A model generated the notes under the pieces. That model was not told the DNA's origin. It did no database searches and worked only from the letters and a program-made list of their open reading frames with translations. DNA of 64,000 nucleotides. Source: Propionibacterium sp. (GTDB taxonomy: Bacteria; Actinomycetota; Actinomycetes; Propionibacteriales; Propionibacteriaceae). This document shows, one piece after another, positions 52,547 through 60,672 of the stretch. The stretch's first letter is position 1. Each line of letters starts with the position of its first letter. Position numbers and translations under genes: made by a program. Where the stretch lies: contig JAAYVB010000002.1 in the NCBI GenBank assembly GCA_012517405.1, positions 186,001 to 250,000 of the forward strand, read 5' to 3'.

Positions 52547-53467
52547 GTGGACGTTGGGGCCTACCAGCCAACGGCCCTGGCCGAGCGCGATTGGGAGAAG
52601 GTCGCGGCCTTCGTGCGAGCGGTGGTGGAGCAGGCCAAGGCAGACCCCAACTCTCCCTACGTGACCAAGAAACTCATGGTCCACGTCACTGCGCACGTGG
52701 TCTGGTGCCATCGCATCGCTGGGCTCCCGCTGGATGTCTCTGCCATGTTCGACCGCGACGTCATCAGCGAATCGTGCGAACGCGCCTTCCCGCATCTCAC
52801 GACCGGCACCCTCGCCACACGCCGCTCCGCCCTGCTCTTCGTGGCCGAACAGGTCCTTCCCCAGGACGAACGCACGACACGTTTGAAGCCCTTGCGCGAT
52901 GACAAGTTGGCCATGCCCTACGACGGAGCCGAGCAACTCGCCCTCCGTTCATGGGCGCGCGGCCAGACCACGCCCATCCGTCGCCGCGACTGCCACACGA
53001 TCCTCGCGCTGGGACTCGGGGCTGGCCTCAACGCCCACGACATGATCCGGCTCCGCGTGCGAGACGTTCAGATCGACTCCGAAGGCGTCCTGGTGCGGGT
53101 CACGGATTCGAAGTTCCCGCGTGAGGTGCCCGTCCTGTGGAAATGGGAACAGCCGCTCGTTGACCTTGTGGACACGCGCGATCACGACGACCTCGTGCTG
53201 GGAGTTGCCCGGACGACGATCAACCCCAACTACCTGAACTATTTCATCTCGCGCACAGCCCCGGAGGCGGGCCTGCGCCCCAACTCGGAGCGACTGCGCA
53301 ACACCTGGCTGCTCCACCACCTGAACTCGGGGACGCCACTCGGCCCCCTGTCCGTGGCTGCTGGCCTGGAGACCTTCCGTACGTTTGAGAAGTTGGTGCG
53401 TCTCCTCCCCGAGCCGACCGCCGAAGAGGTGCGTCGGGCGATGCGTCGACCCCTGCGGGCGGTCTGA
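52547..53467 (+). CDS. Tyrosine-recombinase-like protein without the expected nucleophile
   Basis: A 306-aa protein with an N-terminal SAM-like helical domain and a catalytic-domain-like C-terminal half. The box I region LGLGAGLNAHDMIRLRVRDV has Asn where integrases have the first catalytic Arg, and box II is SERLRNTWLLHHLNSGTPLGPLSVAAGL with the second Arg (251) present. The position of the active Tyr appears as TFRTF (Phe). It may thus be a DNA-binding rather than a catalytic member. Start GTG 52547 (alternative 52541) after TGGAGGG. It is 7 nt upstream of the DDE transposase gene and shares its promoter. Confidence 0.65.
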   Translation: MDVGAYQPTALAERDWEKVAAFVRAVVEQAKADPNSPYVTKKLMVHVTAHVVWCHRIAGLPLDVSAMFDRDVISESCERAFPHLTTGTLATRRSALLFVAEQVLPQDERTTRLKPLRDDKLAMPYDGAEQLALRSWARGQTTPIRRRDCHTILALGLGAGLNAHDMIRLRVRDVQIDSEGVLVRVTDSKFPREVPVLWKWEQPLVDLVDTRDHDDLVLGVARTTINPNYLNYFISRTAPEAGLRPNSERLRNTWLLHHLNSGTPLGPLSVAAGLETFRTFEKLVRLLPEPTAEEVRRAMRRPLRAV

Positions 53468-53474
53468 GGGATTC

Positions 53475-55307
53475 ATGGCAGGCAGGCGAAGCAACGGCGA
53501 GAAGGGCAGGCGCGTCCTACGGGACGACGCTGCCCTGCGCCGGTACTTCGCTGACCTGGGTGACTTCATGCCAATGGAAGGGGCTCACACCGGCTCAGCC
53601 CCTGACCTGTGGCAGACCGCCGCCTACATGGTGAAGATGGCCAACCTCGACACACTCTTCATGCGGTGGCGCAGCGAGGACCGTGGGGACAAGAGAGAGG
53701 GCCCAACACCCTGGCTCTCGGAGGCCCAGATCGTGGGCCTGTTCCTCGTGCTCACCTTGAAGCGCCGCGCCCCTCTGTTCACGGAGATGGCCGAACTCCT
53801 CTACTACTCCGACCCTGCCCTCTTGGCCACACTGGGAATCGAACGTCCGCAGTGCAGCCGACAGAACATGTACGACCGGGCGTACAACTCCTATCGACGG
53901 CTGACAGCCCTGATGAACCCGGAGCCAGAGAGCCTGTACCGCCAGATGACGAAGGAGCAGTACGCGGAGAAGGTGGCCGAGCGAGACGTCGAAGACTGCG
54001 CCAAGCGACGGCGGCGAGCGGTCCGGTTCACTGCCGCCCTCCTCTACGGATGCTGGATGCTCCTTCCACGCGAGGTGCGCAAGACCAAGCAGATCGACGT
54101 CGTGATCGACTCCACCCGTATCGAGTCCCCTTCCCGGCCAGTCGCCAACGCCTCGAAGTTCGCCTCCAGCGACCCCACCTGCTCTTGGTACACCCGTCAC
54201 GGCAACCATGACGCCGACGACCCCAAGAACCGCAAGGGGACGGACAAGAAGGCACCGGAGTCCTCTCGCGCCAAGCGCATGTTCGTCCGGGAGCACGACG
54301 TCATCGAGTGGGCGCGGGAGTTCCACCTTCTCGCCCTGTGCGTGCCAGGACTACCCCGCATCCCGCTCGCAGCCGCTCTGGACAACCCCGGCAAGAACAT
54401 CGCGGAGAACACACTCCAAGTCATCGACGCCCTGCTGGAGGCAGGCTTCAAGATCGACCACTTCATCTGCGACATGGCCTACCTGCCCAACACCAAGATG
54501 GAGGAACTCGCCCTGCCGCTGCGCGCACGCGGCATCTCCGGAGTGTTCGGCTACCCCCGCGAAACCACCAGCCTGGGGCTCCAGGCGACCCATGGCGGGG
54601 CGATCTTGGTGGAGGGCACGTGGTACTGCCCTTCGATGCCACAGAACCTGATCGACGCCAGCATCAACTACTTCCTGAAGGCTGAGGGCGATCCCGACCG
54701 GATCGACACCGAGACCTACGATGCACTGCTCGCCCAGCGTCGCCGCTACGAGTTCAAGGTCAAGCAGCACCCTGACAGCGACGGCTTCAGGCGACTCCAG
54801 TGCCCTTCGGTCGGCCCCTACGCGACCGCCAAGTGCGACTACCGCGAGATGGTTCCCAAGAACGCCACGGGCCGCACCAAGATTCGCAAACTGGACCTCA
54901 TCGTTCCAAAGCCTCGGGTCTGCTCCCAGCAGTCAGTCACCTTTACTCCGGAGGTGGACGGCAAGTTCGGCCAGCGCTACCCGTACCAGTCCCCGGAGTG
55001 GCGTCACTACTACTCCCTGGGACGACAGACCATCGAGTCCATCAACCGCTCGAACAAGCGGGGCTACTACGCACCCCTCAACGATCCCGACTGGCGTCCC
55101 CGACGCGGCTGGCTCAATGCCCTCATCGCGGGCCTCGCCATGATCATCGCCACGAACGTCCGCAAGATCATCGCCTGGGCCTGGGACCAGATGGACCTGG
55201 CCAACGGCTACCAGAAGCCGAGGCGACGCAAGCGCCGCCGTGAACTGAGCGCGGGCTTCACCAAGCCCATCGCCCTCGGACCTCCTCCCCTGGACGAAGC
55301 GGCCTAG
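53475..55307 (+). CDS. DDE transposase (IS4/IS1182-like fold, large)
   Basis: A 610-aa protein with an RNase H-like catalytic core: first Asp in IDVVIDSTRIES (D212), second in HFICDMAYLPN (D333) and the Glu in RQTIESINRSNKRGY (E521). The segment between D333 and E521 is long (with a Cys-containing insert CPSVGPYATAKCDY), as in IS4/IS1182-type proteins. The C-terminus is very basic (PRRRKRRREL). The N-terminal 200 residues are a helical, probably DNA-binding part. Immediately downstream of the recombinase-like gene. IS-type inverted repeats directly flanking it were not found, so it may move the whole island. Confidence 0.75.
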   Translation: MAGRRSNGEKGRRVLRDDAALRRYFADLGDFMPMEGAHTGSAPDLWQTAAYMVKMANLDTLFMRWRSEDRGDKREGPTPWLSEAQIVGLFLVLTLKRRAPLFTEMAELLYYSDPALLATLGIERPQCSRQNMYDRAYNSYRRLTALMNPEPESLYRQMTKEQYAEKVAERDVEDCAKRRRRAVRFTAALLYGCWMLLPREVRKTKQIDVVIDSTRIESPSRPVANASKFASSDPTCSWYTRHGNHDADDPKNRKGTDKKAPESSRAKRMFVREHDVIEWAREFHLLALCVPGLPRIPLAAALDNPGKNIAENTLQVIDALLEAGFKIDHFICDMAYLPNTKMEELALPLRARGISGVFGYPRETTSLGLQATHGGAILVEGTWYCPSMPQNLIDASINYFLKAEGDPDRIDTETYDALLAQRRRYEFKVKQHPDSDGFRRLQCPSVGPYATAKCDYREMVPKNATGRTKIRKLDLIVPKPRVCSQQSVTFTPEVDGKFGQRYPYQSPEWRHYYSLGRQTIESINRSNKRGYYAPLNDPDWRPRRGWLNALIAGLAMIIATNVRKIIAWAWDQMDLANGYQKPRRRKRRRELSAGFTKPIALGPPPLDEAA

Positions 55308-55326
55308 AACAATCCCACAGCACCCG

Positions 55327-55372
55327 AAGACCCCGGCGCGAGCCTGCCCAGAACCAGGCCATCCGGGGTCTT
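55327..55372 (+). terminator. Terminator after the transposase gene
   Basis: AAGACCCCGG (55327-55336) pairs perfectly with CCGGGGTCTT (55363-55372), with an inner GCCTG/CAGGC stem. It lies 20 nt after the transposase stop. Confidence 0.75.
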
Positions 55373-55488
55373 GGTGTGTCCCGAGGCAGCCCTCTAGCCC
55401 TGAGATGGCGGACGCCGCGCGTGACCGTGGCGTTCGCCAGCACAAGAGCGACTTCAGATGGTCCGTTGGAGGTCTGAGTGACCACCCT

Positions 55489-55518
55489 GTCGCGATCCGT
55501 ACAAACGAAAATCGCGAC
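55489..55518. repeat. Inverted repeat at the right edge of the island
   Basis: GTCGCGAT (55489-55496) and ATCGCGAC (55511-55518) are perfect 8-bp arms around a 14-nt spacer that contains TACAAACGA, the proposed terminal repeat. It could be an attachment/end structure or the remains of a tRNA-Leu terminator. Confidence 0.5.
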
Positions 55519-55537
55519 CCATCCAAATGACCCCTTG

Positions 55538-55619
55538 TGCCGGAGAAGGGACTCGAACCCTCATGCCTTGCGGCACAGGAACCTAAATCCTGCGTGTCTG
55601 CCAATTCCACCACTCCGGC
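55538..55619 (-). tRNA. tRNA-Leu (anticodon UAG)
   Basis: The minus strand folds as a class II tRNA of 82 nt: acceptor GCCGGAG/CTCCGGC, D-arm TGGTGGAATTGGCAGACAC, anticodon stem CAGGA/TCCTG with loop TTTAGGT, a long variable arm TGCCGCAAGGCA and T-arm GGGTTCGAGTCCC. Discriminator A; CCA not encoded. The 3' end faces the island, whose proposed end is about 30 nt away. Confidence 0.97.
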
Positions 55620-55646
55620 GCACCCCGAGTGGGGAGCGGGCCCAGT

Positions 55647-56132
55647 CTACAAGTGGAGCAATCCCAGGTCGCGACGCAGGCGGTCGACGTGACCGGTCGC
55701 GCGAACGTTGTACTGGGCGAGATCGATTCGTCCGACGCCGTCTTCGTCGACATCGATGACGAAGGTCGAGCGCAGGACACCCTCCATGGACTTGCCGTAC
55801 AGCACCTTCGTGCCCCAGGCGCCGTAGGCGTCCAGGGTCTGCTGCGACTCGTCCGAGAGCAGGGTGATCTTGAGACCCTTGCGCTGGCGGAAGGCGGCCA
55901 GCTTCTCGGGGGCGTCCGGAGAGATGCCGATCACATCGATGCCGGCTTCCAAGAAGTCGTCGCGGGCAGCCGTGAAGTCGACTGCCTGGGTGGTGCAGCC
56001 GGGGGTCATCGCGGCGGGATAGAAGTAGACGACCACCTTGCGTCCTGCGAAATCCGACAGCGAAACCGGCTTCCCATCCGCATCAGGCAGAGTGAAGGCG
56101 GGCGCGACTTCTCCAGCGACCAGTTGACTCAT
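55647..56132 (-). CDS. bcp: Thiol peroxidase of the Bcp/PrxQ family
   Basis: A 161-aa peroxiredoxin that reduces hydroperoxides. The peroxidatic Cys lies in VVVYFYPAAMTPGCTTQAVDF. In two-Cys PrxQ members a resolving Cys follows five residues later; here this position is Val/Asp, so it is a one-Cys type that must use an outside thiol. Further matches are VIGISPDAPEKLAAFRQRKGLKITLLSD and STFVIDVDEDGVGRI. The start ATG 56132 gives the usual length; an in-frame start at 56171 is less likely. Confidence 0.93.
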   Translation of the reverse strand: MSQLVAGEVAPAFTLPDADGKPVSLSDFAGRKVVVYFYPAAMTPGCTTQAVDFTAARDDFLEAGIDVIGISPDAPEKLAAFRQRKGLKITLLSDESQQTLDAYGAWGTKVLYGKSMEGVLRSTFVIDVDEDGVGRIDLAQYNVRATGHVDRLRRDLGLLHL

Positions 56133-56250
56133 GGCTTTCAGATTAGTGACTCCCGGCAAACGCCGGGGCATCCGTCAGATCATGCGGCGAGCGGGGCGAA
56201 GGGAATAGGCTAAGTTACGCAGCAACACATCGAATGATCGGGAGGGCACC

Positions 56251-56577
56251 GTGGCCTCGAGGGAACGAACGCCGGAGCAGATCCGGGCCGACATTGCCGC
56301 GTCGCGGCATGCGATGAGCGTCGGTATTCAGGGTCTGGTCTCGGAGGTCCACCCGACCGGGATCAAGAACCGCGCCGAAGACGAAGTCAAGAAGACCGTC
56401 AAGGACACCAAGCAGATGATCTACGACACCGTCGATGGCACTCGGCGCTACTTCGTGGACGAGAGCGGGGTTCGCTGGAACAATCTCGGCACTGTCGCGC
56501 TGATCGCCGTCGGCGTGGTCACCGTGATCGGTGCCGCGTCGGGGGTCTCGGCTTTGTTCCGCAAGGCGACCAAGTGA
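56251..56577 (+). CDS. DUF3618 membrane-anchored protein
   Basis: A 108-aa protein that starts ERTPEQIRADIAASRHAMSVGIQGLVSEVHP, the DUF3618 signature, and ends in one hydrophobic helix (TVALIAVGVVTVIGAASGVSALF). GTG start at 56251 after GGGAGG. Such proteins are actinobacterial membrane-bound helices of unknown role. Its stop overlaps the next start (GTGA). Confidence 0.85.
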   Translation: MASRERTPEQIRADIAASRHAMSVGIQGLVSEVHPTGIKNRAEDEVKKTVKDTKQMIYDTVDGTRRYFVDESGVRWNNLGTVALIAVGVVTVIGAASGVSALFRKATK

Positions 56578-56972
56578 GTTCAGAGGAGCGTCCCACGGAC
56601 GACTCGGATGACAACGAGACCGTCGGTGAGTCGGCCGGGGTAGGAGAATCCAGCCCCACGGTGCTGCCCATCCGGATGCTGCATGACCGCATCCTGGTGG
56701 ATCCGGATGATGAGGCCGGGGAGCGCCGCAGCACTGGCGGCATCCTCATCCCGGCGACGGTGCAGATGGGACGCAGACTCGCCTGGGCGAAGGTGCTCGC
56801 CACCGGTTCGAGCGTGCGCACGGTGAAGCTGGGCGATCGCGTCCTTTTCGATCCTGCCGAGCGTGCCGAGGTCGAGTTGCGCGGAAAAACGTACCTGTTG
56901 TTGCGCGAACGCGACGTCCATGCGGTGGCCGCGGAGCGCCTCCAGGATGGGTCTACCGGGCTCTATTTGTGA
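56574..56972 (+). CDS. GroES-like co-chaperone
   Basis: A 132-aa protein. After a 30-residue acidic N-terminus it carries a GroES fold: IRMLHDRILVDPDDEAGERRSTGGILIPATVQ and AKVLATGSSVRTVKLGDRVLFDPAERAEVELRGKTYLLLRERDVHAV. Unlike canonical GroES it is not next to a groEL gene and is coupled to a DUF3618 gene by 4 nt. It may be a second, specialised co-chaperonin. Confidence 0.85.
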   Translation: MSSEERPTDDSDDNETVGESAGVGESSPTVLPIRMLHDRILVDPDDEAGERRSTGGILIPATVQMGRRLAWAKVLATGSSVRTVKLGDRVLFDPAERAEVELRGKTYLLLRERDVHAVAAERLQDGSTGLYL

Positions 56973-57027
56973 GTTGTGGCCTCGATTGGGCATCACTGAG
57001 AAGTTGCGCTACAGTTACTTCTCGCGC

Positions 57028-57100
<73 letters not shown>

Positions 57101-57106
57101 CGAATC

Positions 57107-57140
57107 GAAGCCCCGCCCGGGTTCCCTGGGGCGGGGCTTC
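57107..57140 (+). terminator. Terminator after tRNA-Lys
   Basis: GAAGCCCCGCCC (57107-57118) pairs perfectly with GGGCGGGGCTTC (57129-57140), 12-bp stem and 10-nt loop, followed by TGTTGTCTG. Confidence 0.85.
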
Positions 57141-57283
57141 TGTTGTCTGTGGACCGAGTTGTCTGCGGACCGAGGGAAGTTCGGTTCCCGAACGGGGACA
57201 AGCCGCCGATGACAAGCCGCTGGCCCGAAGTCTTCCGCCGTTCGAGATGCGAACCTACGCTTTCCTTATAGGGAGGCGACACC

Positions 57284-57580
57284 ATGGCGAAGAAGAACAA
57301 GCAGAAGAAGGCCGAGTCCGGCGAGCCTGGCCCGTCGGTCAAGGATCCTGGGTTGTACGAGGCGCTGCGCCGCGAGGGTCTCAGCAAGAAGAAGTCCGCT
57401 CGCATCGCCAATGCCGCGGCCAAGACGTCCCGCTCCGAGGTTGGACACAAGGGCGGCGAGGCGGAGAACTACGAGGACCGGACCAAGGAAGAGTTGGTGG
57501 ATCGGGCCCGAGAGGTCGGCATCAAGGGCCGCTCCAAGATGTCCAAGTCGGAACTCATTGATGCGCTGCGTAACAGCTGA
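57284..57580 (+). CDS. DUF7218 / Rho-termination-factor-N-like small protein
   Basis: A 98-aa very basic protein. The N-terminus is a Lys-rich tail (MAKKNKQKKAESGE); the middle DPGLYEALRREGLSKKKSARIANAAA is found in small actinobacterial DUF7218 proteins; and the end RTKEELVDRAREVGIKGRSKMSKSELIDALRNS is a Rho N-terminal (SAP-like) helix-extended-helix motif. It probably binds nucleic acid. GGGAGG lies 10 nt upstream. Confidence 0.8.
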   Translation: MAKKNKQKKAESGEPGPSVKDPGLYEALRREGLSKKKSARIANAAAKTSRSEVGHKGGEAENYEDRTKEELVDRAREVGIKGRSKMSKSELIDALRNS

Positions 57581-57663
57581 GCGCTGATGCGTCCCCGTCG
57601 CGCCAAGCCCATCGGCTTCGCGCGGCGGGCACCAGAGCGAATTCGATGAACTCTCAGCAGGCC

Positions 57664-58530
57664 CTACTTGGCCTGCGGTAGCCGCACCGGTCGTCCACGC
57701 GTCGGTCGCGGCGCCGATGGGGGCGGGACTACCGGGCCGATGTCGCCATCGGGGGCGCTGTCCAGGTCGATGATGACCGGCGCGTGGTCGCTCGGCGCCT
57801 TGCCCTTGCGAGCTTCGCGGTCGATCCAGGCGGCGCGCACGCGTGCTTCCACCGGCTGGCTGGCCAGAATCAGGTCGATGCGCATGCCGAGATCCTGGTG
57901 GAACATGCCCGCGCGGTAGTCCCAGTAGCTGAACATGCGAGCGGTGGGCCAGTGGTCGCGGACGACGTCGCGCAGCCCGATCTGGCCGAAGCCCGCCAAT
58001 GCGGCCCGCTCCGGCTCGGTGACGTGGGTATGGCCGACGTAGGCGGCCGGATCGAAGACGTCGGCATCGGTGGGGGCGATGTTCATGTCTCCGCACAGCG
58101 CCACGTCGGACGGTCCCGCGGCGACGACGTCGCGCAGCGCCGCAAGCCAATCGAGCTTGTAGCGATAGTGATCGGAGTCCGGCTCGCGCCCGTTGGGAAC
58201 GTACAGGCTGTGGATGCGGATCCCGCCGCAGTCCGCGCTGATCGCACGGGCCTCCGGCTCGGGGAAGCCGGGCATGCCTGAGAATCCGCGCTCGACATTG
58301 TCCAGCCCGACTCGGGAGACGATCGCCACACCGTTCCACTGCGACTGCCCATAGGCGGCGAACTCGTAGCCGCGCTCGGTGAGATCGGGACCGATGAGGT
58401 TGTCGAACGCGAACTCGGTGAGCTTGAGTTCCTGCAGGCACACGACATCGGGACGGCGCTGGTCGAGCCAGGGCAGCAGGCGGGGCAGGCGCGGCTTCAC
58501 CGAGTTGACGTTCCAGGTGGCGATTCGCAT
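57664..58530 (-). CDS. xthA: Exodeoxyribonuclease III
   Basis: A 288-aa AP endonuclease/3'-5' exonuclease of the EEP family. It starts MRIATWNVNSVKPRLPRLLPWL, and has VVCLQELKLTEFAF (Glu metal ligand), YVPNGREPDSDHYRYKLDWLAAL, CGDMNIAPTDADVF (Asp/Asn), RIDLILAS and the catalytic SDHAPVIIDL. The C-terminal about 30 residues are an extra Pro-rich tail. Works in base excision repair. Confidence 0.95.
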   Translation of the reverse strand: MRIATWNVNSVKPRLPRLLPWLDQRRPDVVCLQELKLTEFAFDNLIGPDLTERGYEFAAYGQSQWNGVAIVSRVGLDNVERGFSGMPGFPEPEARAISADCGGIRIHSLYVPNGREPDSDHYRYKLDWLAALRDVVAAGPSDVALCGDMNIAPTDADVFDPAAYVGHTHVTEPERAALAGFGQIGLRDVVRDHWPTARMFSYWDYRAGMFHQDLGMRIDLILASQPVEARVRAAWIDREARKGKAPSDHAPVIIDLDSAPDGDIGPVVPPPSAPRPTRGRPVRLPQAK

Positions 58531-58566
58531 AGCTTCGAGGCTAGCCGCTGTGGTCCGGCCGGCGGT

Positions 58567-58974
58567 TCAGCCGGCGACCTCTTGGTCGGTTCGCGCGAGC
58601 AGGTACCGCATGCCGGCGCGAGCCAGCATCAGGGTCAGGATCAGAGCCGTCACCGAGAAGAACCCGCCGAGTTGGACGAAATCGCCGAACGCCAGGGCGG
58701 TCAACTCCAGCACCAGGAACTTACTGCCCGCCATGACGAGCACCAAGGACAACGCGTTGACGACCCGGCCGACGGGAGTCGGGGCTGCTCGGATTCGTGC
58801 AACCACCCGCTTCTTCACCACCAAAACGAGTTCGAGGACGACCTTCAGCAGGATCGCGGTGAGCAGCGCAAGCAGGAAGGTTTCGGAGATCACCCGCGGG
58901 AACAGTTCGGAGAACACGCCCAGCACCACCAGGTAGACGAACACGTCCACCAGATCAATCGGTCGGAGCCTCAT
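58567..58974 (-). CDS. Small membrane protein, unknown function
   Basis: A 135-aa protein with four predicted helices (VFVYLVVLGVFSELFP, TFLLALLTAILLKVVLELVLV, VVNALSLVLVMAGSKFLVLELTALAFG and LGGFFSVTALILTLMLARAGMRYLLA). No clear family; its composition is like YidH/DUF-type inner membrane proteins. It is 36 nt from the xthA start on the same strand. Confidence 0.65.
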   Translation of the reverse strand: MRLRPIDLVDVFVYLVVLGVFSELFPRVISETFLLALLTAILLKVVLELVLVVKKRVVARIRAAPTPVGRVVNALSLVLVMAGSKFLVLELTALAFGDFVQLGGFFSVTALILTLMLARAGMRYLLARTDQEVAG

Positions 58975-59187
58975 CTGCCGAGTCTATCGGGCCGGGGCGG
59001 CGCAAGGCCGGCGTGAGTCTCGCGTGGCTTCGGGATACGACCGTGTCGGGTCCGGACTCCGGGTGCGGAGGGCACAGACGGTCGTCCGGGTCAGTGCGGA
59101 GATCAGCCCGAACCCACCGCTGAAGTGGCAATCCGGTTGCCGGTGTTCATAGCTGTTCTCGAGGCACGCGCGCTAGCGTCGTTGGCA

Positions 59188-60567
59188 ATGACGAACGGAA
59201 CTGTTGCTTTCCTGCGTAGCAAGTTGCGCAAGATCTGGCCCGGGTTGCCAAGTACCCGGGTTGCTTGGCAGCGCTCCGTGGAGGGCGCGATACGAGACGT
59301 TGCACGCCTCACCCTGGCCACCGTCCTGGGCTATCTGCTCACCGTCAAGCTGCTGCCCCCGCCGGTCGACCTGACCGGTGCGCTGACCGCGCTGCTGGTC
59401 ACGCAGGCCTCGCTACGTGGTTCGTTCCGCGCCGGGCTAGTGCGGGTGGGTGCCGTGGTATCCGGGATTCTGGTGGCGCTGGCGGTCGCCACTTTCGTCG
59501 GCCTGCACTGGTGGTCGCTGGCCGTGGTCGTCTTCATCGCACTGCTGGTCGCGCGCGTCCTGCAACTGGGGGACGCCGGCCTCGAATCAGCCATCAGCGC
59601 GATGCTGATCCTCGGTTCGGTGGGCGCCGAAGTGGCTGCGCAAACCCGCTTCCTCACCACCATCATCGGCACGATCGTGGGGATCGTGCTGCCGTTGGTT
59701 CTGCCGAGACGCGTGCAGACCGCCGACCTGACCCGCGATCTGAGGCGCATCGCACTGCGGCTGCGTTCGGTCTACCGGGACGCCGCCCGCTACCTGACCG
59801 TCAACTCCCCGAACACGCAGGCGACCAGACAGTGGCTCGACTCGGTGCGAGCCATCACGCCACTGATCTCCCAGGCCGACCAGGTGCTGGACGAGGCAGC
59901 CGACGTCCAGCACCTCAACACCCGGCAGATGTTCCAGGCGAACATCGTGCCGCTGCTGCGGGGAGGGCTGGACACCCTCGAGCGGACCCTGTTGGCCACC
60001 CGCCAGGCGTTGACGGTGATGCCGACCACCGGCGAGGTCAGTGAGTCGCCGCAGTCCGAAGACGGCTACGGCGATGACGTCCGGATCCAGTTCGCGATCG
60101 TTCTGGGCGCGATGGGGGAGGCCATCGAGGCCTACGAGGCTCTGCTGGAGGCCGAGGTCGCCGGCGGGGTGCACGACGCCGAGGCACATCTCACCCTGGC
60201 GCTGGCCAAGGTTCGCACGGCCCGGCACGACCTGTCTGCGCTGATGCTCGCTGATCCCTCGCAGGCTCAGCTGTGGGTGCGTGGCGGCAGCCTGCTGGCG
60301 GCGATCGACCAGGTCATCGCCGAGGTCGACTTGGACGCCTACTGCCAGGCGCGTGATTCGTGGCGTTCATCCCAGCTCGGACGAAGCCTTCCTGCCGGTT
60401 CGATCGGTCCGCGTATCCGCAGCCCGTGGGGTCTGCTGGCCCAGCACCGACTGCGCCAGCGCGCCGCCCGCGCCCGTACCGAGCACCCCGAGGGCAGCTA
60501 CGAGGTCTCCAGCGACGAGACGACCGTGCTGATGCCGGCGGTCCCCACCGAGCCGGGCAAGCAGTAG
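59188..60567 (+). CDS. FUSC-family (aromatic acid exporter-like) membrane protein
   Basis: A 459-aa protein with six predicted helices in the first 190 residues, including VARLTLATVLGYLLTVKLLPPPVDLTGALTALLVTQ, FRAGLVRVGAVVSGILVALAVATFVGLHWWSL and TRFLTTIIGTIVGIVLPLVL, the pattern of FUSC/ArAE proteins. A long soluble helical part follows (LRLRSVYRDAARYL). Substrate unknown. Start ATG 59188; an in-frame start at 59125 is possible. Confidence 0.8.
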   Translation: MTNGTVAFLRSKLRKIWPGLPSTRVAWQRSVEGAIRDVARLTLATVLGYLLTVKLLPPPVDLTGALTALLVTQASLRGSFRAGLVRVGAVVSGILVALAVATFVGLHWWSLAVVVFIALLVARVLQLGDAGLESAISAMLILGSVGAEVAAQTRFLTTIIGTIVGIVLPLVLPRRVQTADLTRDLRRIALRLRSVYRDAARYLTVNSPNTQATRQWLDSVRAITPLISQADQVLDEAADVQHLNTRQMFQANIVPLLRGGLDTLERTLLATRQALTVMPTTGEVSESPQSEDGYGDDVRIQFAIVLGAMGEAIEAYEALLEAEVAGGVHDAEAHLTLALAKVRTARHDLSALMLADPSQAQLWVRGGSLLAAIDQVIAEVDLDAYCQARDSWRSSQLGRSLPAGSIGPRIRSPWGLLAQHRLRQRAARARTEHPEGSYEVSSDETTVLMPAVPTEPGKQ

Positions 60568-60672
60568 CCGACCAGCCGTCACGGACGGCCCACCTCGCGG
60601 TGCGACCACCATGCTGAGGCCGGCGGCCTCCTGCACGAGTCGAGCCGTCGCCCAGGCGGCGGCACCCGTGGT

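Larger units (their letters stand above)
37646..55508. mobile_element. Putative mobile defence island beside tRNA-Leu
   Basis: About 17.9 kb lying between the PTS genes and tRNA-Leu and bearing no housekeeping genes. It holds a recombinase-like/transposase pair at the right edge, a type III restriction-modification locus, a TIR-HIT-membrane operon and many small regulators. The edges are proposed from an imperfect inverted repeat: TCGTTTGTA at 37646-37654 and its complement TACAAACGA at 55500-55508, with matches continuing inwards (15 of 20 positions when aligned from the tips). No clear target duplication was found immediately outside. The boundaries are therefore tentative; the accessory nature of the contents is well supported. 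Confidence 0.6.
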
